A stretch of 64,000 bases of DNA from Hybos culiciformis (lineage: Eukaryota; Arthropoda; Insecta; Diptera; Hybotidae): contig OZ023273.1 in assembly GCA_964007475.1 (NCBI GenBank), positions 108,374,485-108,438,484 on the forward strand, given 5' to 3'. The position numbers and the translations under genes were made by a program. The notes under the pieces were generated by a model. The model made no database searches and had not been told where the DNA came from. It was given only the letters and a program-made list of their open reading frames with translations. Below, one piece after another: positions 23,041-36,734 of this stretch. Each line of letters begins with the position of its first letter. Within the stretch, counting starts at the first letter, position 1.

Positions 23041-24034
23041 GCTATTTATTTTCTTTCTATACGCTAAGCAAAATAGCACAATTTACTATTATTTTTAGCT
23101 AAATTGTTTATTCCAAATAACTAAATGTACTATTGTTGTAATAAATTTTAATAAAATTAATAGCATATTCTGCTAAAATTTATAATCTAAGCATCTATTT
23201 TGTTATCAAAGTTTGCTATAATTTACTAAATTATATAGAAAACAAAACTATTTGCATATCAAATTAAAAAATAAAATAGCAAATTTAACAATTTTTAATG
23301 GGGAAAATTACAGAATAAATATCATTCGCTGTTATTCGCTCTTGTTATTTTCAATAGCAATCCAAGCTATTAAAGTCCACTATCCCGTTTTTAGCTATTT
23401 AAAAAGCACCAGTTGTTTAAAAAAATAGCTTTGAGAGCTATTAAGTTTTTCAGTGCAAGTTAGAAAAGAATAAAAGTTTCATTAACATTACATTCAAATT
23501 CAAAGTCATAACGACATAATTCATCCACAAAAATTCCATAACTGATCCAAAAATTCAATGCACGAAGTATCTATTCAAATAACTAACATATTTAAAAAAC
23601 AATTCATTCAACAATAATTTCTTTATTTATTAAGATATTTAATTATTGAAGAAAAAAAAACAAATTGTGATTTATAATTATAATATTGAATTGTTTTTAA
23701 TTGAGTGAACTGTCCAATTAATAACACATTTATTAATCACTTTATAAATTTCCCAGAAAATTTTTTATATGTTCAATATGATTTATTTTACATATAACGA
23801 ATATGTTTTTGAATATATAGCTACTATAACTAAGAACGAATTCATTAATATCACGATTCACAATTTCATAAGTAAATTTTTTTTACTTTTGCGTTCAAAT
23901 CCATTTTCTGAAAATACATAATATTATAATATAAGAAAATTTTTATATTGCTGTAATAAGTTGAAAGTTTTTAGATGGAGTTTTCCAATATAGGAATTTT
24001 TTAATGTTTGTTAAATTAATTTGCATTGTTATTT

Positions 24035-24930
24035 AGACAAATTTTCTTTGAACCAGAACCGGTTGTCTGTTAGATCATTGAGTAATAATATTTTAATATA
24101 ATTACTCAATGGTTAGATGAAACATTAATTGAACAATTGTTCATTAAATTTGAACGAAATGAATGAAATAAAAGTAAAGATAGATTTTTGGGATAATTTT
24201 TTAATAATTGATCTTGAAATAAGAGTTTTAACACATTTTTTTTTGCTACTCCATCAAAGCTTATACGAGCTACTTTGCTAATACTCCAAAAACATATAAT
24301 TCTTATCTCGAATTCAAGTTCTGTGAATTTTATTTGATATTTCCTGTCTGATGAAATATTTTTTTTGCTGATAAAGTACTTTAATTTGAAATGTTTACCA
24401 AATCAATAAATAAGAATTTAATTTTTTGACATTTTTTACGATTTATAATGAAAATATTCTTACAACTATTTGACAGAGTTTACTCCAAATTTTATATACG
24501 ATGGCATGTTGCTGTTTTTAATTCACATCGTTACATTTCATTCAATACTACCTAAATTCAACGATCTGCTTTTAAATAAAAATAAATTAAGTTTAGTTGG
24601 AATTGATACTTTGGGGTTATTGTTATTAACAACTTAATAATAAATTTCATTTATTGAAAAAAATTGAATTTAACTTTTTTTAAATTAATATGTTCTGTGA
24701 ATGTAGAAATGTAGATAGATATTGTAGATAGAAGGTGAATCGTCTTTATAATTTGACGTTTAATACCTACCTATTTTATTTTATATAACTTAAGGCAAAA
24801 TCAAGATAAAAAATCATATAATAAAAAAAAATCTACAGCATCACATATTTCAAAAAATTGCATTAAGTTCTACAATTGAACTAATTGAAAATTGTTATAT
24901 AAAAATTCTACATGGTCATGTTTATTCTTA
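24035..24930. other. Gene-free AT-rich spacer
   Basis: Nothing recognisable beyond a small hairpin near 24083-24112 (CATTGAGTAAT and complement). Confidence 0.5.
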
Positions 24931-25303
24931 TAAGGCTGTCACACTTCGGCTTTTTAATGGCTTTTTGAAAAAGCTATCATCGTTGTGGCTATTTCGTGGC
25001 TTTTTCCATACAAAAAAAAGAAAAAAAAGCTAGTGGCTTTTCAAAAAGCCACTAGAAAATCAGGGATCAAATAACAAATGAGCTCTGTGAGAAAAAAATA
25101 AACTAACAATTGCATACTTTCAGGAAGTTGGCGGCAATTTTTAAAAAAAAACGAATAAAAAAACAAAAAAAATTCCCAAAAAAAAAGGAAAAAGATATGA
25201 CAAAACGAGAAAAAAAAAGAAAAAAACCAAAAAGTGCAAGTGTGAACGCATTTAAAAAAGCCGTCATGAGTAGTGGCTTTTTAGTTGTAGTGTGACTCGC
25301 TTA
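24931..25303. mobile_element. MITE with TTA target duplication (PIF/Harbinger type)
   Basis: The ends TAAGGCTGTCACACT and AGTGTGACTCGCTTA are imperfect inverted repeats flanked by TTA on both sides (24928-24930 and 25304-25306), the usual duplication of PIF/Harbinger elements. The interior is rich in GGCTTTTT/AAAAAGCC words. A lysine-rich frame at 25110-25295 is a by-product of A-runs. Confidence 0.65.
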
Positions 25304-28300
25304 TTAAATCAAATATGTAAATCAATTTCCGGTATTTAATTTTTTATAACATACCTACATTTTTTTTAATTTCATTTTACAAACTTGTTTTCACTACTAA
25401 CGTGTTCTTTTATTGAAACTTTGCTTTACTTCTATATTAAGGTTTTTGAATTAAAAAATAAAATAACCCTGGAACTGCTGTAATAAAAAAAATGGTTGGA
25501 AATAAAATGTACATATCGAGCAAAAGGATATTTTAGATTGTCCTTGTTATTTTTTGATATCCTTTTCGTTATCTTATACACAAACCTTAATTTTAGATGC
25601 CCAAATAACTTTTGGTGTGAATAAACTTGTGAGAACCGTTTTCTTTTAAAAAATAGTTTCATTTTCAAATCGAGAAAAATTAAAACAATATTGTTAAATT
25701 AGTCTATATGTACCTACGTATTATTATATAAATAAAAATTAAATGCTGTTCGTTGGTGAACGTTTAACTTGAGAATGCCTGGTCCGTTCTTAATAGTCCA
25801 AATAAAGTTTTCACGGAGAAAAATTAGATAAGATGGCCAGAAAATTGAAAAATTCTGAAAAAACGGAACGTGCTTTTTTTATGGGATTTTTGTTAATAAA
25901 AATGTTATATGCCACGAAGATGCTATGAAAAATAAATAATCTCGTTAAAATAATTTTTCTATTACGTTTTCAATTTTCTTATTTATAAAATAGATCGCTC
26001 TAATGAAGATTCATTCACAAACATTAATTTTCTAGAATTCAATATTGATATTCACAATTATTTCAACGGTTTAGAATTTTATTATCGTTAGTAGAAATTG
26101 TTTGGTGGTATGTCAGTTATATCGGAGCACAAAATTTACAAAAATCCTTACATACGAAAAACTAATTTCAAATAAAATTAACATTATCCATTTCTGAGTA
26201 AAGTTTTCATAATCAGAACATAAAATTTTCAATAAATTAATTATTTTAGTTAAATTTTGGACAACATTGAATCCGCAGGAAAAAATTACCTTTTGCAAAC
26301 AAGTTTGAATTTTTCAAAACCAACAAACTCTTCATGCGATATTTAAAGTCTGGAATATTATACATCGAATAATTAAATACAACAAAAGCGTGTTTTCATC
26401 GTAGTCGGGTTATACTTCTTATAAGTATGAATTTGAACAACATTCGTAATTTGAGAATAATATGTTACACCGTTTTGTTTCCTTCATCCGTAGTACCTAC
26501 TAGGGTAAGAAATAATTATAGTGAAGACTAATTTAGGTTCTCTGATTTTTTTTTTTGTGAAATATTAGAATAAGTTATTTTCAGAAAATATTCAATTAAT
26601 AGTGTCAAACTTGAATGTATAACGTTATACTTATATATAATATAAATAAGTATATGTAAAATATGCACTTATCTTTTCAACATTAACTATATGTATGCTT
26701 AACGAACTTCTTCGATAAAACTACAACTAGTATACTTAGATAACTAGACAAAAATATAATTTAGATAAAAATACAAAAAAAAAAACAAATTAATTGCACA
26801 ATTTATAACAAGAATTAAGTTACTTTTCGTTAGATTTTAATAAATTTTTTTAACCCTTTTTTAAATTTATTACAACCAGTTTCTTAACGTTAACTTTATT
26901 TCCCTTTATTTATTGATATTTCTGGTCCAGGATGATTATTATGTATGTGAGAAAATTTTTATAAAATTTAATTCTTCTTTCTGGACCAATTTATTATTTT
27001 CCCATCTTGAAGATTTCATATTTGGTCAGTTTAAATGCAAATTTTTTTTATATATAATAAAAAGATAAAATTGACCTTAAGGTTGCAATTTTCTAAACAT
27101 TCTGGAACTGGTTGAATCATTAGAATTTATTTTTTTTTTATTTAATTCAAGTTTTTTATAAAATAATCTCAGACTTATCTTAAAATAATTTTGCGTTTTG
27201 GGTAACTAGTTTTATATGGTTCAAAAGATCATTTTTTAGATAATTTACAGAAAGTGATGATATTATGATGGTAATGAATGAAGGAAATTATATTCATTCT
27301 ACTTAAATTACAACAGTTACATTTAGTTTTATAAATATAGCAACTGAACTATTTTACACTCTTGCACATTTTGAGAAGCATTTACAAGCATCAACATTAT
27401 TTTCTCGCTCGACCTACATTTACATTTCTTTCATGCTAACATTTCATCAGGACTAAAATATTTAAATAATGTATGACGAAGAATGTTTTTTACCTATATG
27501 TATATATTGTTTATGTATATATGGTAACTGGAAGGTGCTGCATGTAGATGGATATTATATACATGTAAATACTAATAAATCTTATGTAATATGTATTTAG
27601 CGAACGGTGTTTAGTCTTTAAATATATGAAGTAGCCGATTCACATATTAGATAAATTCTACATTTGGTGATATTGAGTTACTTTGTTCGATGAAGAAATT
27701 TTTAAAAATTTTATCCTTAAATTATTTGAATTGTGAGGTGTATCATTTTTCGACTAATAATTCCGTTTTATTCCCCGTTTTTTCCAACATTAAATCTGAT
27801 AGATCGCGTGTTCAAGGCCGACTATGGTCAGTTACTATCAAATATAGAACATCATAAGTAAATAAAATTAATTAACAGATACAAATAAAATATTAAAAAA
27901 ATTAAAACAAAACGATCTTGGCCACACTGCTAGCAATGAATAAGAAATGAACGTTTATAAGTTTGTGAGTCTGCATATCATTTTCCGACGACTGATCGAT
28001 CAAAAATCCAGTCGCAATCGACCTGTGCCTATTCAATGTTTTTGTTATGTCCGATAAAAATAGTGTTAAAAGTCTGCGTTGAAGTGAAAAACAAAAACGG
28101 ACAAAAGTCAGCAATCTTACTTTAACTCTCTTTAACTGAGTACCATAAATTATTTTAAGATGCTCAAATAAAATTAGAATGTAATCATTTCCATTTCTTG
28201 ATCTCAATCAATTCTGGACTAGAATAATAAATGAACTTAGATTAAAGCATCAACCGAAGACAGCAGATAAATTAAAATAATAATTTAGTATTTTAATAAA

Positions 28301-30113
28301 AGTTTTAACCGCCGCAGCTAAAAAAGTTCTAATAACAATTACAGTCCACCGTTCAAAAAAAAATTTAGTTAAAAATGAGACCACTCCTATTTTATATGAA
28401 AACCAGTTTCGTAAAAAAAAAAATTATCTTTCTTGAATTATTTTCCAATTAAAATTTGGTAAAACGAAAACTTGTATAATTTTTTTTATGAATCCAAAAA
28501 CATCCCTAATACTCACTATCTACAAAATCTTATACCGTACATATGATAAACAAAAATAAAGACAAAAAAAAATTCAAAGTATGTGCCATGTCACGCACAA
28601 ATCAAATCCTCGAAAAAAAAATTACAGTGTGCAATATCCAATATTTATTTATTTTTTTTTTCAAGAAAAAGGGTTTCAATTCACCCTTAACAAAAACATT
28701 TTACCCCTCAAAATACCTTTTATTTTGGTACCACTGAATTTTTAATTATTTTTTTTTTTACAGAATAATGATTTTAATTATGAATTCAGCCACTTTTTGT
28801 CCGAAAGATATTTTATAAAATCTGGATTATAATTGAATATTTGATTTTTCGGAAAATTTATTAATAAAGTTTTGAGAACAAATTATTTTTAATATTGTTT
28901 TAAAACAGAATCCATTTTAAGAATAATTAATACCATTTTCTTAAGCTATTTTTTTTTTTCTTATTTCAATATTCTACGCTTTGTAATATATTTCTGTACT
29001 TCGATAATTTGAATATATTTGGCGCCAATATAGGGAAAGTTGATTTTCCAAACGTTTGTACGAATATTATAATTATCAGCTACAATGAAGTTATAGCACA
29101 TAATTTCAAAGTCCATAACTATCATAAACTATCAGGATAACTATGTTCAAAATTCATAACGATAAATTAAATAATATTTTATTTTTACTTATTTTTATTT
29201 TATTAAATGAAATTATTAAAAAAAAAAAAATTAATTCTTTTGAAGATGTTTTAGATTAAAAAAAATTGTTTTGGCGCAAATTCGAGCAGTTGTTATTCTA
29301 GTTATAATTATTAAAAAATTTATATATAGATACATTTATATATGTAAAAATTTTACAGAATCTGCGTCTAAAATATAAATATTTTGCAGTTTATTTTTTT
29401 AGAAGTTTTAAAGAAAAAAAAAACATTAACTCGTTTGTTAAAATTTAATATCAAATAGTGGTCAGTCTTGATTTTATTTTACCATATTGATGATGACCAA
29501 CCCCTTTTTTATCTGTTTTTTTTTTTTTTGTTCCTCAAAGCAATCATTATGTCTTTGAGAAGATTTTCCTTCTTTTTTTTTTTTCTTCCAATTTGAAGGA
29601 TGCTTGAAAAGATCTTGAAGAATTTTTTAATTTTTAAACATTAGTCTGATTTCGACAACTCAACTGATATGAACTCAATAAAAAATAATAATTTTAATCG
29701 CTCGAAAACTAAAAAAACATAACCATTAATTGGTCTCCAAGAAAATCATTGTTTTTGTTCTTTTTTTGTTTTTTTTTTTTTTTTTTTTTTTTTAGTTTAT
29801 ATTTTGATCCTTTAAATTTGTCTTTTTTGTTTTTCGTTAATTATTTTTCGTGAAAAAAAAATTCTTCTAATCCGTCATCCAAAAATCACATCAAAATTGA
29901 ACAAAAAAAAATTTAAAAAAATTATATATATACCTATATGTCAAAACTTAACATAATATTGCAATTAAAAACCATACAAAGTTATACCAAAGTTTGAAGA
30001 CATACAGAATTAAAACTTAAAATAGAAATTTTCATAATTCACACAAATTATTATTTTTAACTTAAAAAAGAAAAAACTGAAAATTTTCCCCAAAATAGTT
30101 CCAATACTACGTA
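25304..30113. other. Long upstream spacer of the NOL4 homologue
   Basis: No coding exon could be supported. 27,770-28,250 is less AT-rich than its surroundings and could hold a promoter or noncoding 5' exon of the plus-strand gene that starts at 30114, but no motif proves it. Long T-runs occur near 29517 and 29759-29793. An in-frame TAG near 30096 lies above the ATG at 30114. Confidence 0.4.
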
Positions 30114-33100
30114 ATGGCAGAAAAATGTAATAAAAATAATAATAATGAATTTAAAAAAAAATTAAGAAAATCATTTTCATCATATTTTGAAAGCGAAAGC
30201 AGTTTTTCATTATCAAGGACATCATCGATAAAAAAACAATGTGATTTATTCATAGAACAACAAGAAAATAAACAAGAACAAGAACAACAACAACAGCATG
30301 AATCTTCAATGCCATCAACATCATCACAACATCCAATAATTGAAACATCATCATCAACTACTTCAAATTTAAAAAGAAAATCGGCTAAATTTAATGTTGA
30401 CAATTTGATTTTATTCAAAGAATTTAAATCAAATGAAAATAATTCAATGAATTTAACTACATCTGCTAACCCGGAAATTTTAAATATAACCGCAACTAAT
30501 GGTAAAAAATATCACTCAATAGAACGAATTGATAAAAATTTGGGTGGAAAAAATAATAAAAATTCACCAGAAAAACGAAAATTTGATGAAAATAAAGAAA
30601 AACAATATGAAAATGTCGAATTAAAAATGAATATAAAAAAAGAAGCTTCAGCATCAGAAATCAGTGAAATTTTTGTAAAAAAAACAGATACAAAACGAAA
30701 TAATGATGATGATGAGGATGATGACGATGATGATGGTGGTGGTGACGAAGAAAATCCAATAAAAAAAATTAAAATTGATATCGAAAGAGAGGAAATGTTT
30801 GAGGTAAAATTTTATGATGCTTTTTTTTTTATTATATATAAAAATTCAATATAATAGGTATACTCTTCCTGTAAGATTTTTACTTACTTTATATAAATGG
30901 TTAGTCTTATTAGTAAAGATCTACAGGATGAAAGAAATGCTTTAACATTAATTATAAATATAATATAAAATAATGAATATGATTTCTTTTTTTTTCAATT
31001 TACAGATTTTTCAACCTTGGGCTTTAAAAACATACGGAGATCAAGCAAAAACGAAAACTATAACATTAAAAAAGAGAGCTCGTATATTAAAAGCATTAGA
31101 AGGAAAAGAGCACAGTAGACCGGATAGTTCGAAATTTCGTTTTTGGGTAAAATCTAAAGGTATTATCAAAAAATTTTCTAAGTATGTATTTTAAGAAAAG
31201 CCGAAAAAATTTGATTCTGTTACTTCACGGTGTTTTTAATAATAACTAACGTAAACAAATAATAAAAGTTGGAGCACAAAATTCCCGAAAACAAATTTAG
31301 CAAATTTAAAATTGGAATTTAAAATAAACTAAATTGACATTCCAACTCATTTTGGTATTAATTTGTTTTTCCTTTCATTTTGCTTCACAGACTAAAAATT
31401 AGCCTTATAAAAGCTTATCAATTAAAAATCCTAGTGATTGTAAAAGTTTTTGATTTTACTAAAAACAGAAGCAAGAAATTGACAATGTTGAAAACTAATA
31501 GACATCTTCCTCAAATAAAAATATCGAGTTTAGGTTTTTAGGGGACGTTTAACATATTGGTAATTAGGACGAGTATTCCTGTTTTCGTTCCTATAGTAGT
31601 AATCCAGCCTATTACACATTATACTTATAACAAGCAAAAAGAAAGTCGAGAAAAAACTACTGAAAAAGATACTTTTTTGAGCTTAATTTAATCTTTAATC
31701 CTTAGAAATAAATTTTAATCTTACGTGAACACAAAATTTTTTATTATTTCAACATTTATATATGTACATATCGACATTTATATATGTACATATCTATTGA
31801 ATATGTATAATTTTCAATGTGAACGTATAAATTTAACTTTATTAATCAAATATTCACTGTTGGCGAATAAAATACTTAATTTATAATTTGTCATCGTCAA
31901 ACTGAAACAAAATGGACAAAGATATGTAAATTTTATTCCCGTACTATATAATAAAACAAATATAATTATCATAATATTTTCTTTTCCACCAAAATAATAA
32001 AAAAAAATAATTGAAAGTAAATTATTTTCTACTATTATTTGTTTACTTAAGGATTCACAACAAAAAAACCAGAAAACTTCATTGACACGAAAGATAAATC
32101 TTCTAATAAGGGAAACAACGATGTTGATTTATTTGTAGCTTCGACTAGTAAAGTAAGTTGACATTTATGGTTTTTTTTTCTCTAAAATTTCTTTTGATCT
32201 ATTAAATTTTTTTTTCAATCACTAATTGAAATGTTAAAAAGGTCAATATTAATTAAAATTTGTCTAAAAGGATTCTTGGTTTTTTTTTTTTGTAAATTAG
32301 TGTTCTAATGAAATTTTGGTTTTAATTCTTCAGGATTTTGGTGAAAGATATTATCGTAAAGTTGCTGTTGTTGAAGAATTCTTTGATATAATCTTTGATG
32401 TTCATGTTAGGTTGGGAGGAAGAAGTGGACGGCATGCTGGACAGAAACGAACATATCGAATTGTAAGTTTTATCACTAGCGCCAATATTTATAATGTCAA
32501 AACTTTAAATTCTTTAAACATAAAATATTTTATACCAGTTTCTCAGTTTTGTAACTTTTAGTGTTTATTGTTCTATTAAATTTTAATTTTTTTTTATGTA
32601 GATAACAGAAACGTATGCATTTCTTCCAAGGGAAGCCGTCACCAAATTTTTGTCTGGATGCCCTGAATGCAAAAAGAATTTACGTCCACTTACCCCAACT
32701 AAATCAGATGATCCTTTAACAGAAAGTTCTTCCGAGCATGAGATTATACATTGTTCAAGACAATCAGAGAAAGAGCAATTAGAAAAAAGAAAATTTCATT
32801 TAGAGGAAGAAAGTTTAGGAAAGGTCACTCATAAAATTCCGAGACAATCGACCAAAAATATACCACCTAGGGACATACTACTCGTAAAGCCTTTTCAACA
32901 AGAAGAGCTGGCTCCTGAAAAATCTCAATCTTCTTATAAACCTATTCGAACGTCGACAAAATCTCAAATGAGAACGTTGCGACATACTCATATGTTCCCT
33001 CAGACAAGTATGTCAAACGAATATTATCAACAAATATCTGATGAATCTAAAAATGTAGAAATATTAAGCAAACGAATACAAAAACAGCAAAAAGACAATG

Positions 33101-34266
33101 TTAGAAAACCATATGATGTCTTAATGAATGAAAGACAAAGAATAAATATTTCTGATAGTTCCAGACCACAAACAGCATTTGACATGGGCTATTTAAGGTC
33201 TGATATAAACCAGGGTGCGAAACAGCAATTTTCTGAAAGTGATAATTTCCAAATGTTTCTACATGGCCTTGAGCAGCATCCTATTAGGACTCCAATGCAA
33301 AGTTCGCCTGATCAATTTAGTTCACAAAATCCGTTGTATAATTTAGAAGCATTGAAATCAAATGAAACTTTTCTAAATTACTACAATTTTATTCGGAAAT
33401 TTTGTAATCCTCAGACATCTTGGTCACCTTCAACAGCGCCTGCACCTTCCGGTTTCTTTAATCCCATAACTAGGCCTGAATTGAATCCGTTTTTAATTCC
33501 ATTACAGTTAGCCAAAGATTCATACAAAAAATTATCTAGTCCCCAAATACAAAAGCCAAAATTTTCAACTCTATCACCTTCAACCTCTACAGTTCAATCT
33601 CCAAAAGTTGCCTCACCCGCAACTACAACATCAAGTTTAGACTTAAAAATATTTAACACAGAACCATCTCCGCAATATCCACAAAAAATTAATATCAATA
33701 TCGAGAACACAAGTTCATCTTCGGACTCATCCATCGATTTGTCTATATCCCCACCACAATCCAAAGACTCTAAGTTAGACGTATCTATAAATGTCTCCAA
33801 TGAATCGAATGACATAAAAATTTCTTGTAAATCTACTCCCCCAAACAAGGACACTTATAAGCCAGATGTTACCGGAATTTCTCCTATAACTCCAATAGCC
33901 TCCGATATCAGGCTTACAAGTTCCCCCACCGCAACTACCTCATCCTTTAATACTTCTGCCATTCCACTAAATAGTGAAAGGCAAACAGTACAAACATGTG
34001 CAATCAATCTAAGCAAAAAATTCTTGAATGAAAGCGAAAACCAATGTGATCAATTAGACTATAAAGAAACTAAAAATGGAAAAACAAGCAAAGACGATGA
34101 TGATAATAATGAGCAAAATACAAGAAACCTAATCTCAAATGTACAACCACCATCAACATTAGAGTCATCAGATTTATTGAGAATGAATCCAATAACATCA
34201 ACTTATCTAGCATTAACGCGAAGTATGGGTATGAGTGATGAAGACGCATTAAAAATTGATGATTTG
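30114..34266 (+). CDS. NOL4: Nucleolar protein 4 (NOL4/NOL4L) homologue, 3' end unresolved
   Basis: Exons 30114-30803, 31006-31159, 32052-32152, 32334-32462 and 32602-34266 join in phases 0, 1, 0 and 0 with consensus borders, giving 913 residues so far. The first exon (1-230) is low-complexity, with Gln, Ser and acidic runs and NLS-like clusters (LKRKSAK, KKIKID). Residues about 231-400 carry the family core: FQPWALKTYGDQAKTKTITL, FRFWVKSKGF, YYRKVAVVEEFFDIIFDVHV, GRSGRHAGQKRTYRI and ITETYAFLPREAVTKFL followed by a CPEC pair. The long fifth exon is Ser/Pro/Thr-rich and ends with LLRMNPITSTYLALTRSMGM, also conserved in NOL4. Vertebrate NOL4 is nuclear and nucleolar and its molecular role is poorly known. 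The fifth exon ends in GATTTG before GTGAGT; if unspliced, stop follows after eight codons. Later exons were not securely found. Confidence 0.93.
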
Positions 34267-35873
34267 GTGAGTAAAGATTTCAAATATTCATTATAGAAAT
34301 TTTATCACCAGGTAATATCATCGAAAGTGAATTCTAAAGAGAAATATTACTCAATTGGGCGAAAATATTATGCACAAATTAACTTATTCTTTTTAAAAAA
34401 AATTTATTAAACAATCAATGAAGTTCAAAATTAACAATTTATTTCAAAAAGGTAATCATATAAAAAATTGTAATAAAATTTTCTAACTTCAAAATATATT
34501 TGATAAATTTTCTAAATCTAACGTATTTTTTGGATTACTATAATCGACTTTATACCACATCAAATTGCTTTTAAAACATTTTGAAAAGTGAAATTTTTAT
34601 GTGTAATTGTAATTTCGACTCTTGGATGCTTCTAAGTTTGGAACATGTGACCTAGGTTTGACATATTTGACACTCGACTCGTAGAGTCAGTAATTAGTAA
34701 TTTTGCAGTAATTATTGTTTTGAATGAGGACGAATATTTACTTTTAACATATAATTCTTTTTTTATTTTTGACTAAAAAATTAAATGAATGAAATAAAAA
34801 TTGGGAAGCTTAGATCTCGCTCACTAATATGAAATACTACAGCGCGGAAAGGACTTATTTTCTTAACTTTTCGATTTTATCTTTTATTTTAATGTAAAAA
34901 ATAGAAAAATTCACAGCGCTGAGGGCCCGTTCGCGGTTAGGATTCCATGTGTAACCATGGCTCTAGTAGCCACCTCTTTATAGACTTGACCTGGCTGTTA
35001 CTATATGCATTAATAACTTTATAGGCTAGACATTTTTTTGTTCATTTTATCTCAAAAATGATAATTATTTGCATTCCTAAACAATTTATAAAGAAATTGA
35101 TTAAAATAATATTGAAATACTGTCCACCAATTGGGAAATAACGATTTCTGCCAATTTTTTGAAGTATCCAAATTTATCAATAAAAATTCAAATGATGTTT
35201 ATTTCGGCCGATATCACTTAAGTTTATCATTACTTGAAATTCCAATAAAAAACTATGACACTCACAAAATATAAAGAAACAGTTAAAGTTAAACAAAACC
35301 TTTCAAAAAATTAAAAATTTCGTCGAAATACAAATATTTTATCAGGAAGTGTCATTATGGTAAACAAAAATTTATTTTCTTTTCTTTTTCCAAATCATAT
35401 TAAGAATAAAAATTTATTTCAGATTTACAGAATTAAGATAAAAATTCTATTTTTGCAATCACATTAATTTTTCGAATTTTACTGAATATAAAGAATTGTG
35501 TTTAGGTGTGTGAAAGCCTCTAATTTAATTAAATTATACGATTTTCAAATTGAATAATTAACAACAGCTTAAAAAATATTTACATTATACATAAACAGAA
35601 AATATCTTAAATACACCTTTTCAAAAATCTTAATATTTTCAAATTAAAAAACAATGACAATCAGTTACATTTGTAGCATAAAGATACTTGAGCACTCTTT
35701 GAAATGAAATAAAAGTATTTTTTTAAAACCTTCTATAATTAATATTGAAATTCAGATTTATTTAGTATCATGTTTACTTAATATTAGGCAAATATTACTT
35801 AAAATATTAAAAAGTTTAGCTTGTTCAGTTATCTACCGAATTTATTAGTTGAAATATGAAGAAAACTTTTCTT
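34267..35873 (+). other. Probable intron or 3' region of the NOL4 homologue
   Basis: It starts with the consensus donor GTGAGT. No conserved exon is seen. A short GC-richer patch at 34,850-35,000 (CAGCGCGG ... CAGCGCTGAGGGCCC) may be a worn MITE. Confidence 0.4.
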
Positions 35874-36734
35874 TAGGGTTGCCAAATGAGTTAAATAAAA
35901 AAAGAGTACATTTTTAAAAAAAATCTGAAAAAAGAGAACATTCGGGTGAAAAAAAAAGAGATCAAAAAGAGACCAAGAAATATAATTTAGTATTTATTCA
36001 GTTTTTTTTTAAACATTAATATAAAATACTTCAGTGATGCACATAAAAAATGAAGTAATTAATTTTCACCTGTACAAAGCTTAATTCAAAAAGTTTTCAA
36101 AAAGTTTCAAACTTTAATTACTTATTACAAAATTTCGTAGAAATTATACATTATATTATAAAATTATTTCAATAAAATTTCTCTGAGATAGTAACGTTAC
36201 ATAACTCATAAACTAAATCATTTTAACTTGTTTACTTGTACAAAGCTAAATTTCAAAAATTTTGAACTTGAATTATTTATTGCGAAATTTCATAGAAATT
36301 ATATATTAAACTATAAATCCAAAAAAACCTATAGACATATTAAAAAAATCAATTTACTAAATAAAAACAAGCTAGAAACTAAATTTAAGAATTCCACTAA
36401 GCTTCTATCATAGAAAATACTCGCTCAACGTTTGCGTTTTGCCCAGGGATTGCAAAAAAAATTGTGCCATTTTTATAAATACAGAACTAGAATATTGTTT
36501 GAAGAATTGAAGCGATTGTAACCTAGATGGTAGATTTTTCAAAGTTTGTCATTAGTTTCTGATAAAAAAATTTTAAATCTGACAATTCGTCGAAAACACT
36601 TAAAATAGCTTGAAAACAATGAAAGTTTAAAAAAGAGACTAAAAGAGACCATTTGAAAAAGAAAAAAAAGAAAGAAAGAGTGAAGCTAAAAAAGAGACCA
36701 TGTTCTCTTTTAAAGAGACCATTTGGCAACCCTA
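35874..36734. mobile_element. hAT-type MITE, TIR TAGGGTTGCCAAATG
   Basis: TAGGGTTGCCAAATG at the left is the exact complement of the right end CATTTGGCAACCCTA. The flanks CTTTTCTT and CTTTGATT agree at six of eight positions, consistent with an aged 8-bp duplication. AAAAGAGACC words repeat near both ends. There is no transposase. Confidence 0.75.

Larger units (their letters stand above)
20908..23455. mobile_element. CACTA-like (CMC) non-autonomous element, TIR CACTGAAAAACTT
   Basis: The ends are CACTGAAAAACTT and its exact complement, flanked by the dinucleotide CA on both sides. The empty site in copy A (AGTACAAGTTAG, about 3862) has one CA, so a 2-bp duplication is proved by comparison. 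Both subterminal regions carry many copies of GCTATT/AATAGC words, as in CACTA elements where such repeats bind transposase. It contains a small spliced frame (21781-22001), a nested hAT MITE (22057-22649) and a long hairpin (about 22730-23040). No transposase was seen. Confidence 0.8.
17379..24034. repeat. Duplication copy B, enlarged by two transposons
   Basis: Same-orientation partner of 1691-4435. Alignment by eye is continuous except for two insertions, 19034-20533 and 20908-23455, and minor indels. It includes OR exon 1 (17946-18032) and several kb of sequence upstream of that gene. Interior substitutions are scattered, so the duplication is not very recent but well above background similarity. 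Confidence 0.9.

Noticed and set aside
25110..25295. Lysine-rich 61-codon frame
   Set aside because: By-product of A-runs inside the MITE at 24931-25303.
26290..26365. Minus-strand ATG with 25 codons (KSLLVLKNSNLFAK) before a donor, considered as OR exon 1
   Set aside because: Phase 1 at its end does not fit exon 2, and the exon at 17946-18032 fits in phase, sequence and distance.
27902..28207. 101-codon minus-strand frame in a less AT-rich patch
   Set aside because: No splice context, no motif and poor codon character; kept only as a possible noncoding 5' region.
33594..33854. 86-codon minus-strand frame
   Set aside because: Antisense shadow of NOL4 exon 5.
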